A stretch of DNA of 64,000 nucleotides, taken from contig NZ_CP087599.1 in the NCBI RefSeq assembly GCF_020990385.1, forward strand, positions 372,001-436,000, written 5' to 3'. Position 1 is the first letter of the stretch, and each line of letters starts with the position of its first letter. This document shows positions 34,925 through 44,243 of the stretch, piece by piece. The notes below the pieces were generated by a model. That model was not told where the DNA came from. It did not search any database and worked only from the letters and a program-made list of their open reading frames with translations. The translations under genes and the position numbers were made by a program. This DNA comes from Paracoccus sp. MA. GTDB taxonomy: Bacteria; Pseudomonadota; Alphaproteobacteria; Rhodobacterales; Rhodobacteraceae.

Positions 34925-37078
34925 GTGCCATTGGACAAATCCAACAATCGCAAGGTGCAGGTGCTGGGCATCGATGCCGGCGGCACCATGACCGACACGT
35001 TCTTCGTCGATGCCGAGGGCGACTTCGTCGTCGGCAAGGCGCAATCGACGCCGCAGAACGAGGCGCTCGGCCTGATCGCCAGTTCCAGGGAGGGGCTTGA
35101 ACATTGGGGCCTGACGCTGGAGGAGGCGCTGTCCGAAATCCAGACCGGCGTCTATTCCGGCACCGCCATGCTGAACCGCGTGGTGCAGCGCAAGGGCTTG
35201 CGCTGCGGGCTGATCGTCAATGCGGGGATGGAGGATTTCCACCGCATGGGCCGCGCCATCCAGGCCTATCTGGGCTTCGCCTACGAGGACCGCATCCACC
35301 TGAACACGCATTACTACGACGAGCCGCTGGTGCCGCGCCACCTGACGCGCGGCGTGATGGAGCGGGTGGACATGTCCGGCACCGTGGTCATCCCGCTGCG
35401 CGAGGACACCGCCCGCCAGGCCGCCCGCGACCTGATCGCCCAGGATGTCGAGGGCATCGTGATCTCGCTTCTGCACAGCTATCGCAATCCCGGCCATGAA
35501 CGCCGGGTGCGCGACATCGTGCTGGAGGAGATCCAGAAATCCGGCAAGGCGATCCCGGTCTTCGCCTCGACCGACTATTACCCGGTGCGCAAGGAAACCC
35601 ACCGCACCAACACCACGATCCTGGAAGCCTATGCCGCCGAGCCCTCGCGCCAGACGCTGAACAAGATCACCAGCGCCTTCAAGGAGAACGGCTCGAAATT
35701 CGACTTCCGGGTCATGGCGACGCATGGCGGCACCATCAGCTGGAAGGCCAAGGAACTGGCGCGCACCATCGTCTCGGGCCCCATCGGCGGGGTGATCGGG
35801 GCGAAATACCTGGGCGAGGTGCTGGGCTATTCCAACATCGCCTGTTCGGATATCGGCGGCACCTCCTTCGACGTGGCGCTGATCACCCAGAACGAGCTGA
35901 CGATCCGCAACGACCCGGATATGGCGCGGCTGGTGCTGTCGCTGCCCTTGGTCGCCATGGATTCGGTCGGCGCGGGGGCGGGCAGCTTCATCCGGCTGGA
36001 CCCCTATACCAAGGCGATCAAGCTGGGGCCGGACAGCGCCGGCTATCGCGTCGGCGTCTGCTGGGCCGAGTCGGGGATCGAGACCGTCACCATCTCGGAT
36101 TGCCACGTCATCCTGGGCTATCTGAACCCCGACAATTTCCTGGGCGGGCAGGTCAAGCTGGACCGCGAACGCGCCTGGAACGCCATGAAGGAGCAGATCG
36201 CCGACCCGCTGGGCCTGACGGTCGAGGATGCGGCGGCGGGCGTCATCGAGCTTCTGGACAGCGACCTGCGCGACTATCTGCGCTCGATGATCTCGGGCAA
36301 GGGCTCGACGCCGGGCAACTTCGTCTGCTTCAGCTATGGCGGCGCCGGTCCGGTCCATACCTACGGCTATACCGAGGGGCTGGGCTTCGAGGACGTGATC
36401 GTGCCGGCCTGGGCGGCGGGCTTTTCCGCCTTCGGCTGCGCGGCGGCGGATTTCGAATACCGCTATGACAAGTCGCTGGACATCAACATCGCCAGCGACG
36501 CAAGCGCCGATCTGAAGGCCAACCAGGCCAAGACCCTGCAAGCCGCCTGGGAGGAACTGCGCGAGCGCGTGCTGGAAGAGTTCGAGATCAACGGCTACAG
36601 CCCCGACCGGGTCAAGCTGCAGCCCGGCTTCCGCATGCAGTATCGCGGCCAGCTGAACGACCTGGAGATCGAAAGCCCGATCACCGAGGCGCATTCCGCC
36701 GAGGACTGGGACAAGCTGGTCGAGGCGTTCAACGACACCTATGGCCGGGTCTATGCCGCCTCGGCGCGCTCGCCCGAGCTGGGCTATTCGGTGACCGGCG
36801 CGATCATGCGCGGCACGGTGCCGATCCCGAAGCCGAAGATCCCGAAAGAGCCCGAGGCCGGCCCGACCCCGCCCGAGGAGGCCAAGCTCGGCACGCGCAA
36901 GTTCTACCGGCACAAGAAATGGGTGGATGCCCAGCTTTACCGGATGGAGGCGCTGCAGCCCGGCAACCGCATCACCGGCCCCGCCGTGATCGAATCCGAC
37001 GCGACGACCTTCGTGGTGCCGGGCGGGTTCGAGACCTGGCTGGACGGCCACCGCCTGTTCCACCTGAAAGAAGTCTGA
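34925..37078 (+). CDS. acxA: Acetone carboxylase beta subunit
   Basis: 717-residue hydantoinase A/oxoprolinase-type subunit of acetone carboxylase, which carboxylates acetone to acetoacetate with hydrolysis of ATP to AMP and two phosphates. The nucleotide-binding ASKHA start LGIDAGGTMTDTFFVD and the later CSDIGGTSFDVALI and CFSYGGAGPVHTYGY loops are clear. A GTG start at 34925 (VPLDKSNNRK) follows GGGAGGAG at ideal distance; it gives the family length, and the in-frame GTG at 34901 lies upstream of that site. First gene of acxABC; acxB follows 20 nt after the stop. Confidence 0.93.
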   Translation: MPLDKSNNRKVQVLGIDAGGTMTDTFFVDAEGDFVVGKAQSTPQNEALGLIASSREGLEHWGLTLEEALSEIQTGVYSGTAMLNRVVQRKGLRCGLIVNAGMEDFHRMGRAIQAYLGFAYEDRIHLNTHYYDEPLVPRHLTRGVMERVDMSGTVVIPLREDTARQAARDLIAQDVEGIVISLLHSYRNPGHERRVRDIVLEEIQKSGKAIPVFASTDYYPVRKETHRTNTTILEAYAAEPSRQTLNKITSAFKENGSKFDFRVMATHGGTISWKAKELARTIVSGPIGGVIGAKYLGEVLGYSNIACSDIGGTSFDVALITQNELTIRNDPDMARLVLSLPLVAMDSVGAGAGSFIRLDPYTKAIKLGPDSAGYRVGVCWAESGIETVTISDCHVILGYLNPDNFLGGQVKLDRERAWNAMKEQIADPLGLTVEDAAAGVIELLDSDLRDYLRSMISGKGSTPGNFVCFSYGGAGPVHTYGYTEGLGFEDVIVPAWAAGFSAFGCAAADFEYRYDKSLDINIASDASADLKANQAKTLQAAWEELRERVLEEFEINGYSPDRVKLQPGFRMQYRGQLNDLEIESPITEAHSAEDWDKLVEAFNDTYGRVYAASARSPELGYSVTGAIMRGTVPIPKPKIPKEPEAGPTPPEEAKLGTRKFYRHKKWVDAQLYRMEALQPGNRITGPAVIESDATTFVVPGGFETWLDGHRLFHLKEV

Positions 37079-37098
37079 TTTCCCGGGGAGGAAACATC

Positions 37099-39414
37099 AT
37101 GAACATGCAATCCAAAGTCGAGACGCGCGGCATCGTCCGCGGCGGCGAGACGCTGAAGCAGCACCGCGACCGGCTGATGGAGGCCACCAAGCGGACGAAA
37201 CATTACGCCGGCCTCGACCGGCTGGAGCTGCGCGACAGCGATCCGATCAAATACAACAAGCTGTTTTCCCGCCTGCGGGCCGGGGTGGTGGACGCGCGCG
37301 AGACCGCCAAGAAGATCGCCGCCTCGCCCATCGTCGAGCAGGAGGGCGAGCTGTGCTTCACCCTCTACAACGCGGCGGGCGATTCGATCCTGACCTCGAC
37401 CGGCATCATCATCCATGTCGGCACCATGGGCGCGGCGATCAAATACATGATCGAGAACGGCTGGGAGCAGAACCCCGGCATCAAGGACAAGGACATCTTC
37501 TGCAACAACGACAGTCTGATCGGCAATGTCCATCCCTGCGACATCCACACCATCGTGCCGATCTTTCACGAGGGCGAGCTGATCGGCTGGGTCGGCGGCG
37601 TGACCCATGTGATCGACACCGGCTCGGTCGGGCCGGGCTCGATGTCCACCGGGCAGGTGCAGCGTTTCGGCGACGGCTACTCCATCACCTGCCGCAAGAT
37701 CGGCGAGAACGACGAGCTGAAGCGCGACTGGCTGCATGAAAGCCAGCGCATGGTGCGCACCACCCGCTACTGGATGCTGGACGAGCGCACCCGCGTCGCC
37801 GGCTGCCACATGATCCGCGACCTGGTGCAGGAGGTGATCGCCGACGAGGGCATCGAGGCCTATTGGAAATTCGCCTATGAATCGGTCGAACACGGCCGCA
37901 TCGGCCTGCAGGCCCGCATCAAGGCGATGACCATCCCCGGCAAATACCGGCAAGTGGGCTTCGTGGACGTGCCTTATGCGCATGACGACGTGCGGGTGCC
38001 CTCCGACTTCGCCAAGGTCGACACGATCATGCATACCCCGTCGGAAATCACCATCCGCGGCGACGGCACCTGGCGGCTGGATTTCGAGGGATCAAGCCGC
38101 TGGGGCTGGCACACCTACAACGCCCATCAGGTCAGCTTCACCAGCGGCATCTGGGTGATGATGACGCAATCGCTGATCCCGACCGAGATGATCAACGACG
38201 GCGCCGCCTACGGGACCGAGTTCCGCCTGCCCAAGGGCACCTGGATGAACCCGGACGACCGGCGCGTCGCCTTCAGCTATTCCTGGCACTTCCTGGTCAG
38301 TTCCTGGACGGCGCTGTGGCGGGGTCTCAGCCGGGCCTATTTCGGCCGCGGCTACCTGGAAGAGGTGAACGCGGGCAACGCCAATACCTCGAACTGGCTG
38401 CAGGGCGGCGGCTTCAACCAGTATGACGAGATCCATGCCGTGAACTCGTTCGAATGCGCGGCGAACGGCGTGGGCGCCAGCGCGCATATGGACGGCATCA
38501 GCCATGCCGCCGCGGTCTGGAACCCCGAAGGCGACATGGGCGACATGGAGATCTGGGAGCTGGCCGAGCCGCTGGTCTATCTGGGCCGGCAGATCAAGGC
38601 CAGCTCCGGCGGCGCCGGCAAGTATCGCGGCGGCTGCGGCTTCGAAAGCCTGCGCATGGTCTGGAACGCCAAGGACTGGACGATGTTCTTCATGGGCAAC
38701 GGTCATATCAGCTCGGACTGGGGGCTGATGGGCGGCTATCCGGCGGCCTCGGGCTATCGCTTCGAGGCGCATGACACCCGGCTTCAGGAGATCATCGCCG
38801 ATGGCGGCGCCATCCCGCATGGCGGCGACACCGACCCCGAGAACCCAACCTGGGAGGCGATGCTGCCCGATGCGCGGATCAAGCGCGACAAGCAGGCCAT
38901 CACCACCGAGGCGATGTTCAAGGATTACGACCTCTATCTGAACTACATGCGCGGCGGGCCGGGCTTCGGCGATCCCTTGGACCGCGAGCCGCAGAAAGTG
39001 GCCGACGACGTGAACGGCGGTTATCTGCTGCCCCGCTTTGCTGACAGCGTCTATGGCGTGGTGCTGAAGGGTGCCGGCGACGGCATGAAGGGCGTGGACG
39101 CCGCCGCGACCGAGGCCCGGCGCCGCGCCATCCGCAAGCAACGGCTGGAGGAATCGGTGCCGACGCAGGAATGGATGGCGGGTGAACGCCAGCGCATCCT
39201 GGCCAAGGAGGCCGGCGTGCATGTCCAGCAGATGTATGCCGCCTCCTTCAAGCTCGGCCCGCGCTTCGAACAGCAGTTCCGCAGCTTTTGGGACCTGCCG
39301 GTCGACTGGCGGCTGATGGAGGCCGACCTGCCGATCCCGTCCTACGGGCGCGAATACTCGATGGACATCTCGGAACTGCCGGACGTCCGGACCGTGCAAT
39401 TCGTCGAGGAATGA
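37099..39414 (+). CDS. acxB: Acetone carboxylase alpha subunit
   Basis: 771-residue hydantoinase B-type subunit of acetone carboxylase, carrying the manganese-containing carboxylation site in the known Xanthobacter and Rhodobacter enzymes. Conserved runs include CNNDSLIGNVHPCDIHTIVP, IGWVGGVTHVIDTGSVGPGS and SFECAANGVGASAHMDGISH, all rich in candidate metal-binding histidine and acid residues. ATG 37099 follows GGGGAGGAAAC. It needs the beta and gamma subunits; all three are adjacent here. A strong hairpin separates it from acxC. Confidence 0.93.
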   Translation: MNMQSKVETRGIVRGGETLKQHRDRLMEATKRTKHYAGLDRLELRDSDPIKYNKLFSRLRAGVVDARETAKKIAASPIVEQEGELCFTLYNAAGDSILTSTGIIIHVGTMGAAIKYMIENGWEQNPGIKDKDIFCNNDSLIGNVHPCDIHTIVPIFHEGELIGWVGGVTHVIDTGSVGPGSMSTGQVQRFGDGYSITCRKIGENDELKRDWLHESQRMVRTTRYWMLDERTRVAGCHMIRDLVQEVIADEGIEAYWKFAYESVEHGRIGLQARIKAMTIPGKYRQVGFVDVPYAHDDVRVPSDFAKVDTIMHTPSEITIRGDGTWRLDFEGSSRWGWHTYNAHQVSFTSGIWVMMTQSLIPTEMINDGAAYGTEFRLPKGTWMNPDDRRVAFSYSWHFLVSSWTALWRGLSRAYFGRGYLEEVNAGNANTSNWLQGGGFNQYDEIHAVNSFECAANGVGASAHMDGISHAAAVWNPEGDMGDMEIWELAEPLVYLGRQIKASSGGAGKYRGGCGFESLRMVWNAKDWTMFFMGNGHISSDWGLMGGYPAASGYRFEAHDTRLQEIIADGGAIPHGGDTDPENPTWEAMLPDARIKRDKQAITTEAMFKDYDLYLNYMRGGPGFGDPLDREPQKVADDVNGGYLLPRFADSVYGVVLKGAGDGMKGVDAAATEARRRAIRKQRLEESVPTQEWMAGERQRILAKEAGVHVQQMYAASFKLGPRFEQQFRSFWDLPVDWRLMEADLPIPSYGREYSMDISELPDVRTVQFVEE

Positions 39415-39421
39415 CGCCCGG

Positions 39422-39449
39422 GGCTGCGCCCGCCCCCTCGGGCGCAGCC
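39422..39449 (+). other. Intra-operon hairpin between acxB and acxC
   Basis: Perfect 11-bp arms GGCTGCGCCCG and CGGGCGCAGCC with loop CCCCCT, followed by GTTCTTTC, 7 nt after the acxB stop and 31 nt before acxC. It could be a leaky terminator or a 3'-end stabiliser tuning subunit ratios. Confidence 0.5.
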
Positions 39450-39480
39450 GTTCTTTCAGGCCCATCCAATGGAGGAAAAG

Positions 39481-39981
39481 ATGGCCTATACCAAAGCCAA
39501 GATCAAAGACCTGGTAGACGGCAAGATCGACCGCGACACGCTGCACACCATGCTGTCCACGCCCAAGGACCGCGAACGCTTCCAGATCTACCTGGAGATC
39601 CTGCAGGAACAGGTGGACTGGGACGACCCGATCATCCTGCCGCTGGGACCCAAGCTTTACATTGTGCAGCGCAAGTCGGACCGGAAATGGATGATCCGCA
39701 GCCAGGCCGGCCACGATTTCTGCGAATGGGACCAGAACTGGAAGCTGCACGCCCGCATCCGCGTGCGCGAGACCGCCGAAAGGATGGAGGAGCTTTATCC
39801 CCGCCTGATGGCGCCCTCGCCGGAATGGCAGGTGATCCGCGAATATTTCTGCCCGCTTTCCGGCGATCTGCTGGATGTCGAGGCGCCGACGCCCTGGTAT
39901 CCGGTCATCCACGACTTCGAGCCGGATATCGAGACCTTCTACAAGGACTGGCTGGATCTGCCCGTCCCCGAGCGCGCCTGA
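39481..39981 (+). CDS. acxC: Acetone carboxylase gamma subunit
   Basis: 166-residue small subunit of acetone carboxylase. It reads MAYTKAKIKDLVDGKIDRDT, then WMIRSQAGHDFCEWDQNWKL and EYFCPLSGDLLDVEAPTPWY, with conserved cysteines and histidine in the family's zinc-ribbon-like part. ATG 39481 is placed 4 nt after GGAGGAAA; an ATG at 39469 would lie upstream of that site, so it is rejected. Third gene of the operon. Confidence 0.92.
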   Translation: MAYTKAKIKDLVDGKIDRDTLHTMLSTPKDRERFQIYLEILQEQVDWDDPIILPLGPKLYIVQRKSDRKWMIRSQAGHDFCEWDQNWKLHARIRVRETAERMEELYPRLMAPSPEWQVIREYFCPLSGDLLDVEAPTPWYPVIHDFEPDIETFYKDWLDLPVPERA

Positions 39982-39995
39982 GCGCGCCGTGCCTT

Positions 39996-40017
39996 GGGCG
40001 GCCATCCCCGGCCGCCC
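39996..40017 (+). terminator. Hairpin after acxC
   Basis: Arms GGGCGGCC and GGCCGCCC with loop ATCCCC, followed by TTG, 14 nt past the acxC stop and just before the operator of the next gene. Candidate end of the acxABC transcript. Confidence 0.45.
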
Positions 40018-40035
40018 TTGCCCATGCGCGGATTT

Positions 40036-40050
40036 GTCCGAAATTCGGAC
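40036..40050. promoter_or_regulatory. AcxR operator candidate upstream of the alcohol dehydrogenase
   Basis: GTCCG-AAATT-CGGAC, with arms extending to 7 bp (GTCCGAA/TTCGGAC) around one central A. It has the same element and half-site spacing as at 34838-34852, and lies 66 nt upstream of the start codon. Confidence 0.55.
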
Positions 40051-40116
40051 GGGCCTTGGCCGCCGCGGCAGGGTAGAGTCGGCAGGAACGCGCGGATGCC
40101 AATGGAGGAAAAGGCC

Positions 40117-41154
40117 ATGAAGGCATTGGTCTACAACGGTCCGGGCCAGAAGGACTGGGTGGAAAAGAACCGGCCGGCGATCCGCAAGCCGACCGACGTG
40201 ATCGTCAGGATCACCAGGACGACGATCTGCGGCACCGACCTGCACATCTTGAAGGGCGACGTGCCCACGGTGACGCCGGGGCGGACCCTGGGCCATGAGG
40301 GCGTCGGCGTGGTCGAGGAGGTCGGCGAGGCCGTGCGCAATTTCCGGCCCGGCGACGCGGTGCTGATCTCCTGCATCACCTCTTGCGGGGCCTGTCCGAA
40401 CTGCAAGCGCCAGCTTTACGCACATTGCGCGGATGGCGGCTGGATTCTCGGCCATCTGATCGACGGCACCCAGGCGGAATATGTCCGCATCCCGCATGCC
40501 GACAATTCGCTTTATCCGATCCCCGCCGGCGCGGACGAAGAGGCGCTGGTGATGCTGTCGGACATCATGCCGACCGGGCTGGAGATCGGCGTGCAGGCCG
40601 GCCGGGTCAAGCCGGGCGATACCGTCGCCGTGGTGGGTGCCGGGCCGGTCGGCATGTCGGTGCTGCTGACGGCGCAATTCTACGCGCCGGGGCGGATCGT
40701 CATGCTGGACACCGATCCCGCGCGGCTGGAGCTTGCGCGCCGTTTCGGCGCCACCGACACCATCCAGGTCGGGGCCGAGGACGCCGTGGCCCGGATCATG
40801 GAGCTGACCGAAGGGCAGGGCGTCGACGTGGCGATCGAGGCGGTGGGCGTGCCCGCGACCTTCGACATCTGCCAGAAGATCGTCTCGGCCGGCGGCAACA
40901 TCGCCAATGTCGGCGTGCATGGCCAGCCGGTCGAGCTGCATCTGGAAGAGCTCTGGATCAAGAACATCACCATCTCGACCGGGCTGGTCTGCACCAATAC
41001 CACGCCGATGCTGCTTCGCACCCTGCAATCGGGCCGGGTCGATCCGGGGCAGCTGGTCTCGCATCGCTTCCGGCTGGACGAGATCCTGCAGGCCTATGAG
41101 GTCTTCGGCAATGCCGCGCGGGAAAAGGCGATGAAGGTGATCCTGGCCGCCTGA
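40117..41154 (+). CDS. Zinc-dependent alcohol dehydrogenase (probable 2-propanol dehydrogenase)
   Basis: 345-residue medium-chain zinc alcohol dehydrogenase. Catalytic zinc ligands lie in TTICGTDLHILKG and GHEGVGVVEE; the structural zinc is bound by CGACPNCKRQLYAHC; the Rossmann motif is AVVGAGPVGMSVL followed by D in MLDTDPARLE, which favours NAD. ATG 40117 follows GGAGGAAAAGG. Placed behind acxABC and sharing its operator, it most likely oxidises 2-propanol to acetone, feeding the carboxylase. This is inference from context; the fold alone would allow other secondary alcohols or polyols. Confidence 0.85.
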   Translation: MKALVYNGPGQKDWVEKNRPAIRKPTDVIVRITRTTICGTDLHILKGDVPTVTPGRTLGHEGVGVVEEVGEAVRNFRPGDAVLISCITSCGACPNCKRQLYAHCADGGWILGHLIDGTQAEYVRIPHADNSLYPIPAGADEEALVMLSDIMPTGLEIGVQAGRVKPGDTVAVVGAGPVGMSVLLTAQFYAPGRIVMLDTDPARLELARRFGATDTIQVGAEDAVARIMELTEGQGVDVAIEAVGVPATFDICQKIVSAGGNIANVGVHGQPVELHLEELWIKNITISTGLVCTNTTPMLLRTLQSGRVDPGQLVSHRFRLDEILQAYEVFGNAAREKAMKVILAA

Positions 41155-41164
41155 GCAAGCCTGC

Positions 41165-41192
41165 CGGTCCCGGCCGCCCGCCGCCGGGACCG
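41165..41192. terminator. Bidirectional hairpin between adh and the ABC exporter
   Basis: Arms CGGTCCCGGC and GCCGGGACCG with an 8-nt loop, in the 106-bp gap between convergent genes. No U-tract, but placed as a terminator for the acetone region. Confidence 0.45.
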
Positions 41193-41260
41193 CACGGGGT
41201 GGAAAGGGTCCTTGCGGCGGCCGCGGGATCGGGTGCCCCGGTTCTTGTGCCGGCGGGCGC

Positions 41261-42400
41261 TCAGTCCAGCGTCCGGCGGAACCGCAGCAGGGCCAGCAGC
41301 CCCAGCACCGCCACCATGGCCGCCAGCGCCGCGAATTGCGGCGCGACATCGGCGAAGCCCGCGCCCTTCAGCATGATGCCGCGCACCAGCCGCAGCAGAT
41401 GCGTCACCGGCAGCACCTCGCCCAGGGCCTGCGCCCAGCCGGGCATGCCCCGGAACGGGAACATGAAGCCCGACAGCAGGACCGAGGGCAGGAAGACGAA
41501 GATCGCGACCTGCATCGCCTGCATCTGCGTGCGCGCCACGGTCGAGATCAGATAGCCCAGCAGCACCAGCGCCAGCACGAAGACCATCACCCCCGCCAGC
41601 AGCAGGCCCAGCGAGCCGACGAAAGGCACGTCGAAGACCGCCCAGGCCGCCCCCAGGATGACAAGGACCTGCACCGCGCCGACGGCCAGGAAGGGGGTGA
41701 TCTTGCCCAGCATGATCTCGGCCGGGGTGGCGGGCATGGCCAGCAGGTTCTCCATGGTGCCGCGCTCGATCTCGCGGGTCAGCGCCATGGCGGTCATCAT
41801 CACCATGGTCATCTGCAGGATCACCCCCAGCAGGCCGGGGACGATATTGTATTGCGTGACGCCCTCGGGGTTGTAGCGGCGATGCACGATGATCTCCGGC
41901 GCGCGAGGCGCGACGATTTCGGGCGTGCCCTGGACCGGTTCGGCCGGCCGGTCGCGGCGAAAGGCGCTGTCGGCAAGGCGCGGCAGCGCGGCGATGGCGC
42001 CGCTGGTCGCCGAGGGGTCCGAGCCGTCCGCCTCGACCAGAATCTGCGGCCGGTCGCCCTGCTGCATGCGCCGGCCGAAATCGGCGGGCACCGTCACGAC
42101 GAAGGAAACCTCGCCCCGGGTGATCAGCCGCTCGGCTTCCCCGGCCGAGGCCGCGGGATGGGTGATGCGGTAATAGCCGCTGTTCTCCAGCGCCGCGGCG
42201 AAGCTGCGGCCGAAGCGGTCCTGCGCCGGGGCGACCAGCGCCGCGGGCATGTCCCGCGGGTCGCTGTTGATCGCATAGCCGAACAGCAAAAGCTGCATGA
42301 TCGGCACGCCCAGCATCATGGCGAAGGTCACGCGGTCGCGGCGCATCTGGATGAACTCCTTGCGCAGAAGCGCCCGCAGCCGTGTCGGGGAAAAGCTCAT
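41261..42400 (-). CDS. ABC-2-type exporter permease (YbhS/YbhR-like)
   Basis: 379-residue membrane permease. One N-terminal helix (FAMMLGVPIMQLLLFGYAI) is followed by a periplasmic domain of about 130 residues and five C-terminal helices with the ABC-2 signature AMALTREIERGTMENLLAMP. This is the architecture of half-size drug or efflux exporters of the YbhFSR/YhhJ type. ATG at 42400 overlaps the ATPase stop by 4 nt (ATGA). Only one permease gene is present, so the pump is probably a homodimer. The substrate is unknown; with an HlyD-type adaptor encoded alongside, a toxic compound or drug is likely. Confidence 0.87.
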   Translation of the reverse strand: MSFSPTRLRALLRKEFIQMRRDRVTFAMMLGVPIMQLLLFGYAINSDPRDMPAALVAPAQDRFGRSFAAALENSGYYRITHPAASAGEAERLITRGEVSFVVTVPADFGRRMQQGDRPQILVEADGSDPSATSGAIAALPRLADSAFRRDRPAEPVQGTPEIVAPRAPEIIVHRRYNPEGVTQYNIVPGLLGVILQMTMVMMTAMALTREIERGTMENLLAMPATPAEIMLGKITPFLAVGAVQVLVILGAAWAVFDVPFVGSLGLLLAGVMVFVLALVLLGYLISTVARTQMQAMQVAIFVFLPSVLLSGFMFPFRGMPGWAQALGEVLPVTHLLRLVRGIMLKGAGFADVAPQFAALAAMVAVLGLLALLRFRRTLD

Positions 42401-43305
42401 CGCATGTTGTCCTCGGAGAGCTCCATCAGCCGGATGAACACGTCCTCGAGGCTGGTCTCGGCCGGCCGGCCCGTCACGCCTTCGGCGGCCAGCGCGGCTT
42501 CGAGCTGCTTGCGGTCGGTGCCGGTCACATGCAGCGCGGTGCCGAAGGGCTCGACCTGCCCGACGCCCGGGGCCCGGCGCAGGCGCTCGGCCAGTTCGCC
42601 CGGCCGCGCCGATCGCACGGTCAGCGTCACCAGCCGCGCGCCCGCGATCACCTCGGCCACCGTGCCCGAGACCACCAGCCGGCCATAGGCAATGTAGTTG
42701 ATGCGGTGGCAGCGTTCCGCCTCGTCCATGTAATGGGTCGAGACCAGCACCGTCATGCCCCCCAGCGCCCGGGCGTGGATCTCGTCCCAGAACTGGCGGC
42801 GGGCCTTGGGATCGACGCCGGCGGTCGGCTCGTCCAGCAGCAGAAGGCGCGGCTGGTGCATGATGCAGGCGGCCAGCGCCAGCCGCTGCTTCCAGCCGCC
42901 CGAGAGGCTGCCGGCCAGCTGCGTCCTGCGCGAGGTCAGGCCCAGATCCTCAAGCGTGTCGCGCACCGCCTGCCGCGGCAGGCCGTAGAGCCCGGCGACG
43001 AAGGCCAGGTTCTCCTGGATGGACAGGTCTTCGTAGAACGAGAATTTCTGCGTCATGTAGCCGACCTGCCGCCGGATCGCGCGCTGCTGGCGGCGCACGT
43101 CCAGGCCCAGCACGGTGCCGCTGCCCGCATCGGGCGTCAGCAGGCCGCAGATCATGCGGATGCAGGTGGTCTTGCCCGAGCCGTTCGGCCCCAGGAAGCC
43201 GGCGATCTCGCCCTCGGCCACCCGCAGCGCGACGTCGTCCACCACCCGCCTGCCGCCGAAGGATTTCGTCAGCCCGGTCACGTCGATGGCCGTCGCCCCG
43301 GTCAT
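42397..43305 (-). CDS. ABC exporter ATP-binding protein
   Basis: 302-residue ATPase with a single nucleotide-binding domain. Walker A GPNGSGKTT, ABC signature LSGGWKQRLALA, Walker B LLLLDEPTAGVD and the H-loop STHYMDEA are all intact. The C-terminal 70 residues are the DUF4162-like extension common in ABC-2 export ATPases. It pairs with the permease downstream (4-nt overlap) and the HlyD-like protein upstream (also 4 nt), forming a three-gene exporter operon. The E. coli relative YbhF has two such domains; this one has one. Confidence 0.9.
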   Translation of the reverse strand: MTGATAIDVTGLTKSFGGRRVVDDVALRVAEGEIAGFLGPNGSGKTTCIRMICGLLTPDAGSGTVLGLDVRRQQRAIRRQVGYMTQKFSFYEDLSIQENLAFVAGLYGLPRQAVRDTLEDLGLTSRRTQLAGSLSGGWKQRLALAACIMHQPRLLLLDEPTAGVDPKARRQFWDEIHARALGGMTVLVSTHYMDEAERCHRINYIAYGRLVVSGTVAEVIAGARLVTLTVRSARPGELAERLRRAPGVGQVEPFGTALHVTGTDRKQLEAALAAEGVTGRPAETSLEDVFIRLMELSEDNMR

Positions 43306-44243
43306 GGCGCCTTCCAGACATCGACGATCTGGCCGGGCTTCAGCGCGCTGCCGGGATCGGGGCGGGCCTCGACCAGATAGACCAGCTTCTGCCGGGCGTC
43401 GCGGGCATAGATGACCGGCGGGGTGAACTCGGCCTCGTCGGCGATGAAGGAAACCGTGGCGCTGCCGGACGTGCAGCCGTCGCAGCCGACCCGCAGCCGC
43501 ATGCCCGGCGACAGCGCGGCCAGATCGGCCTCGGCCACATAGAAGCGCAGCGTGACTGCGCCCTCGGGCAGGAAGGACAGCACCGGGGCCGACGGCCCGG
43601 CAAGCTCGCCCCGATGCCGCAGGATGTCGGTGACGGTGCCGGAGGCGGGCGCGGTCAGGCGGCGCTGCTGCAGCTGCCATTCCATCGCCTGCCGGTCGGC
43701 CCGGGCCCGGGCCAGCGCGGCGCGGGCGGCGGCGATGGCATCGGGGCGGGCGGGCAGGCGGGCGACGGCCAGCCGCGCCTCGGCCTCGCGCATCGCCGCC
43801 TCGGCCATGTCGGCGGCAGCGCGGGCCTCGTCCCGCTGCGCGGGCGAGCTGACGCGCTGCGCCAGCAGCCGTTCCTGCCGCGCCGCCTCGCGCGCCGCGC
43901 GCTCGGCATTGGCGCGGGCCGAGGCGAGCGTCGCCTCGACGGCGGCGATCTCGGGCTGGCGCCCGCCCTTTTCCAGATTGGCCAGCTCGCTGGCGGCGCG
44001 GGCCTCGGCGGCCCTTGCCGCGGCCAGCGCCAGCGCGGCGTCGCGGCTCTCCAGCATTGCCACGGCCTGCCCGGCCTCGACGCGGTCGCCGCGCTGCACG
44101 GCCAGCGTTTCGACCCGCGCCGTCGCCACCGGGGCGATCTGCACATACTCGCCCTCGACATAGCCGGTGCCCAGGGGCGGCGGTGGGCCGCATTGCGCAA
44201 ACAGCGCCGCCAGAAAGGCGAGCGAGCAGATGAGATCAGCCAT
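43302..44243 (-). CDS. HlyD/YbhG-type periplasmic adaptor protein
   Basis: 313-residue membrane-fusion protein. An N-terminal signal (LICSLAFLAALFAQC) could be a lipoprotein signal with the cysteine at residue 18. A lipoyl-like half (VETLAVQRGDRVEAGQAVAML) comes next, then a long alanine-rich coiled-coil hairpin (about residues 70-180), the second lipoyl half (RRLTAPASGTVTDILRHRGE) and a beta-barrel. It links the ABC-2 permease to the periplasm or an outer-membrane channel. The start overlaps the regulator's end by 8 nt and the stop overlaps the ATPase start. Confidence 0.87.
   Translation of the reverse strand: MADLICSLAFLAALFAQCGPPPPLGTGYVEGEYVQIAPVATARVETLAVQRGDRVEAGQAVAMLESRDAALALAAARAAEARAASELANLEKGGRQPEIAAVEATLASARANAERAAREAARQERLLAQRVSSPAQRDEARAAADMAEAAMREAEARLAVARLPARPDAIAAARAALARARADRQAMEWQLQQRRLTAPASGTVTDILRHRGELAGPSAPVLSFLPEGAVTLRFYVAEADLAALSPGMRLRVGCDGCTSGSATVSFIADEAEFTPPVIYARDARQKLVYLVEARPDPGSALKPGQIVDVWKAP

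Noticed and set aside
39469..39481. Earlier ATG for acxC at 39469
   Set aside because: The GGAGG that would serve acxC lies inside this extension and points to the ATG at 39481.
38092..41349. Large minus-strand open frame opposite acxB, acxC and adh
   Set aside because: Antisense shadow of three well-recognised genes; composition and lack of motifs argue against coding.
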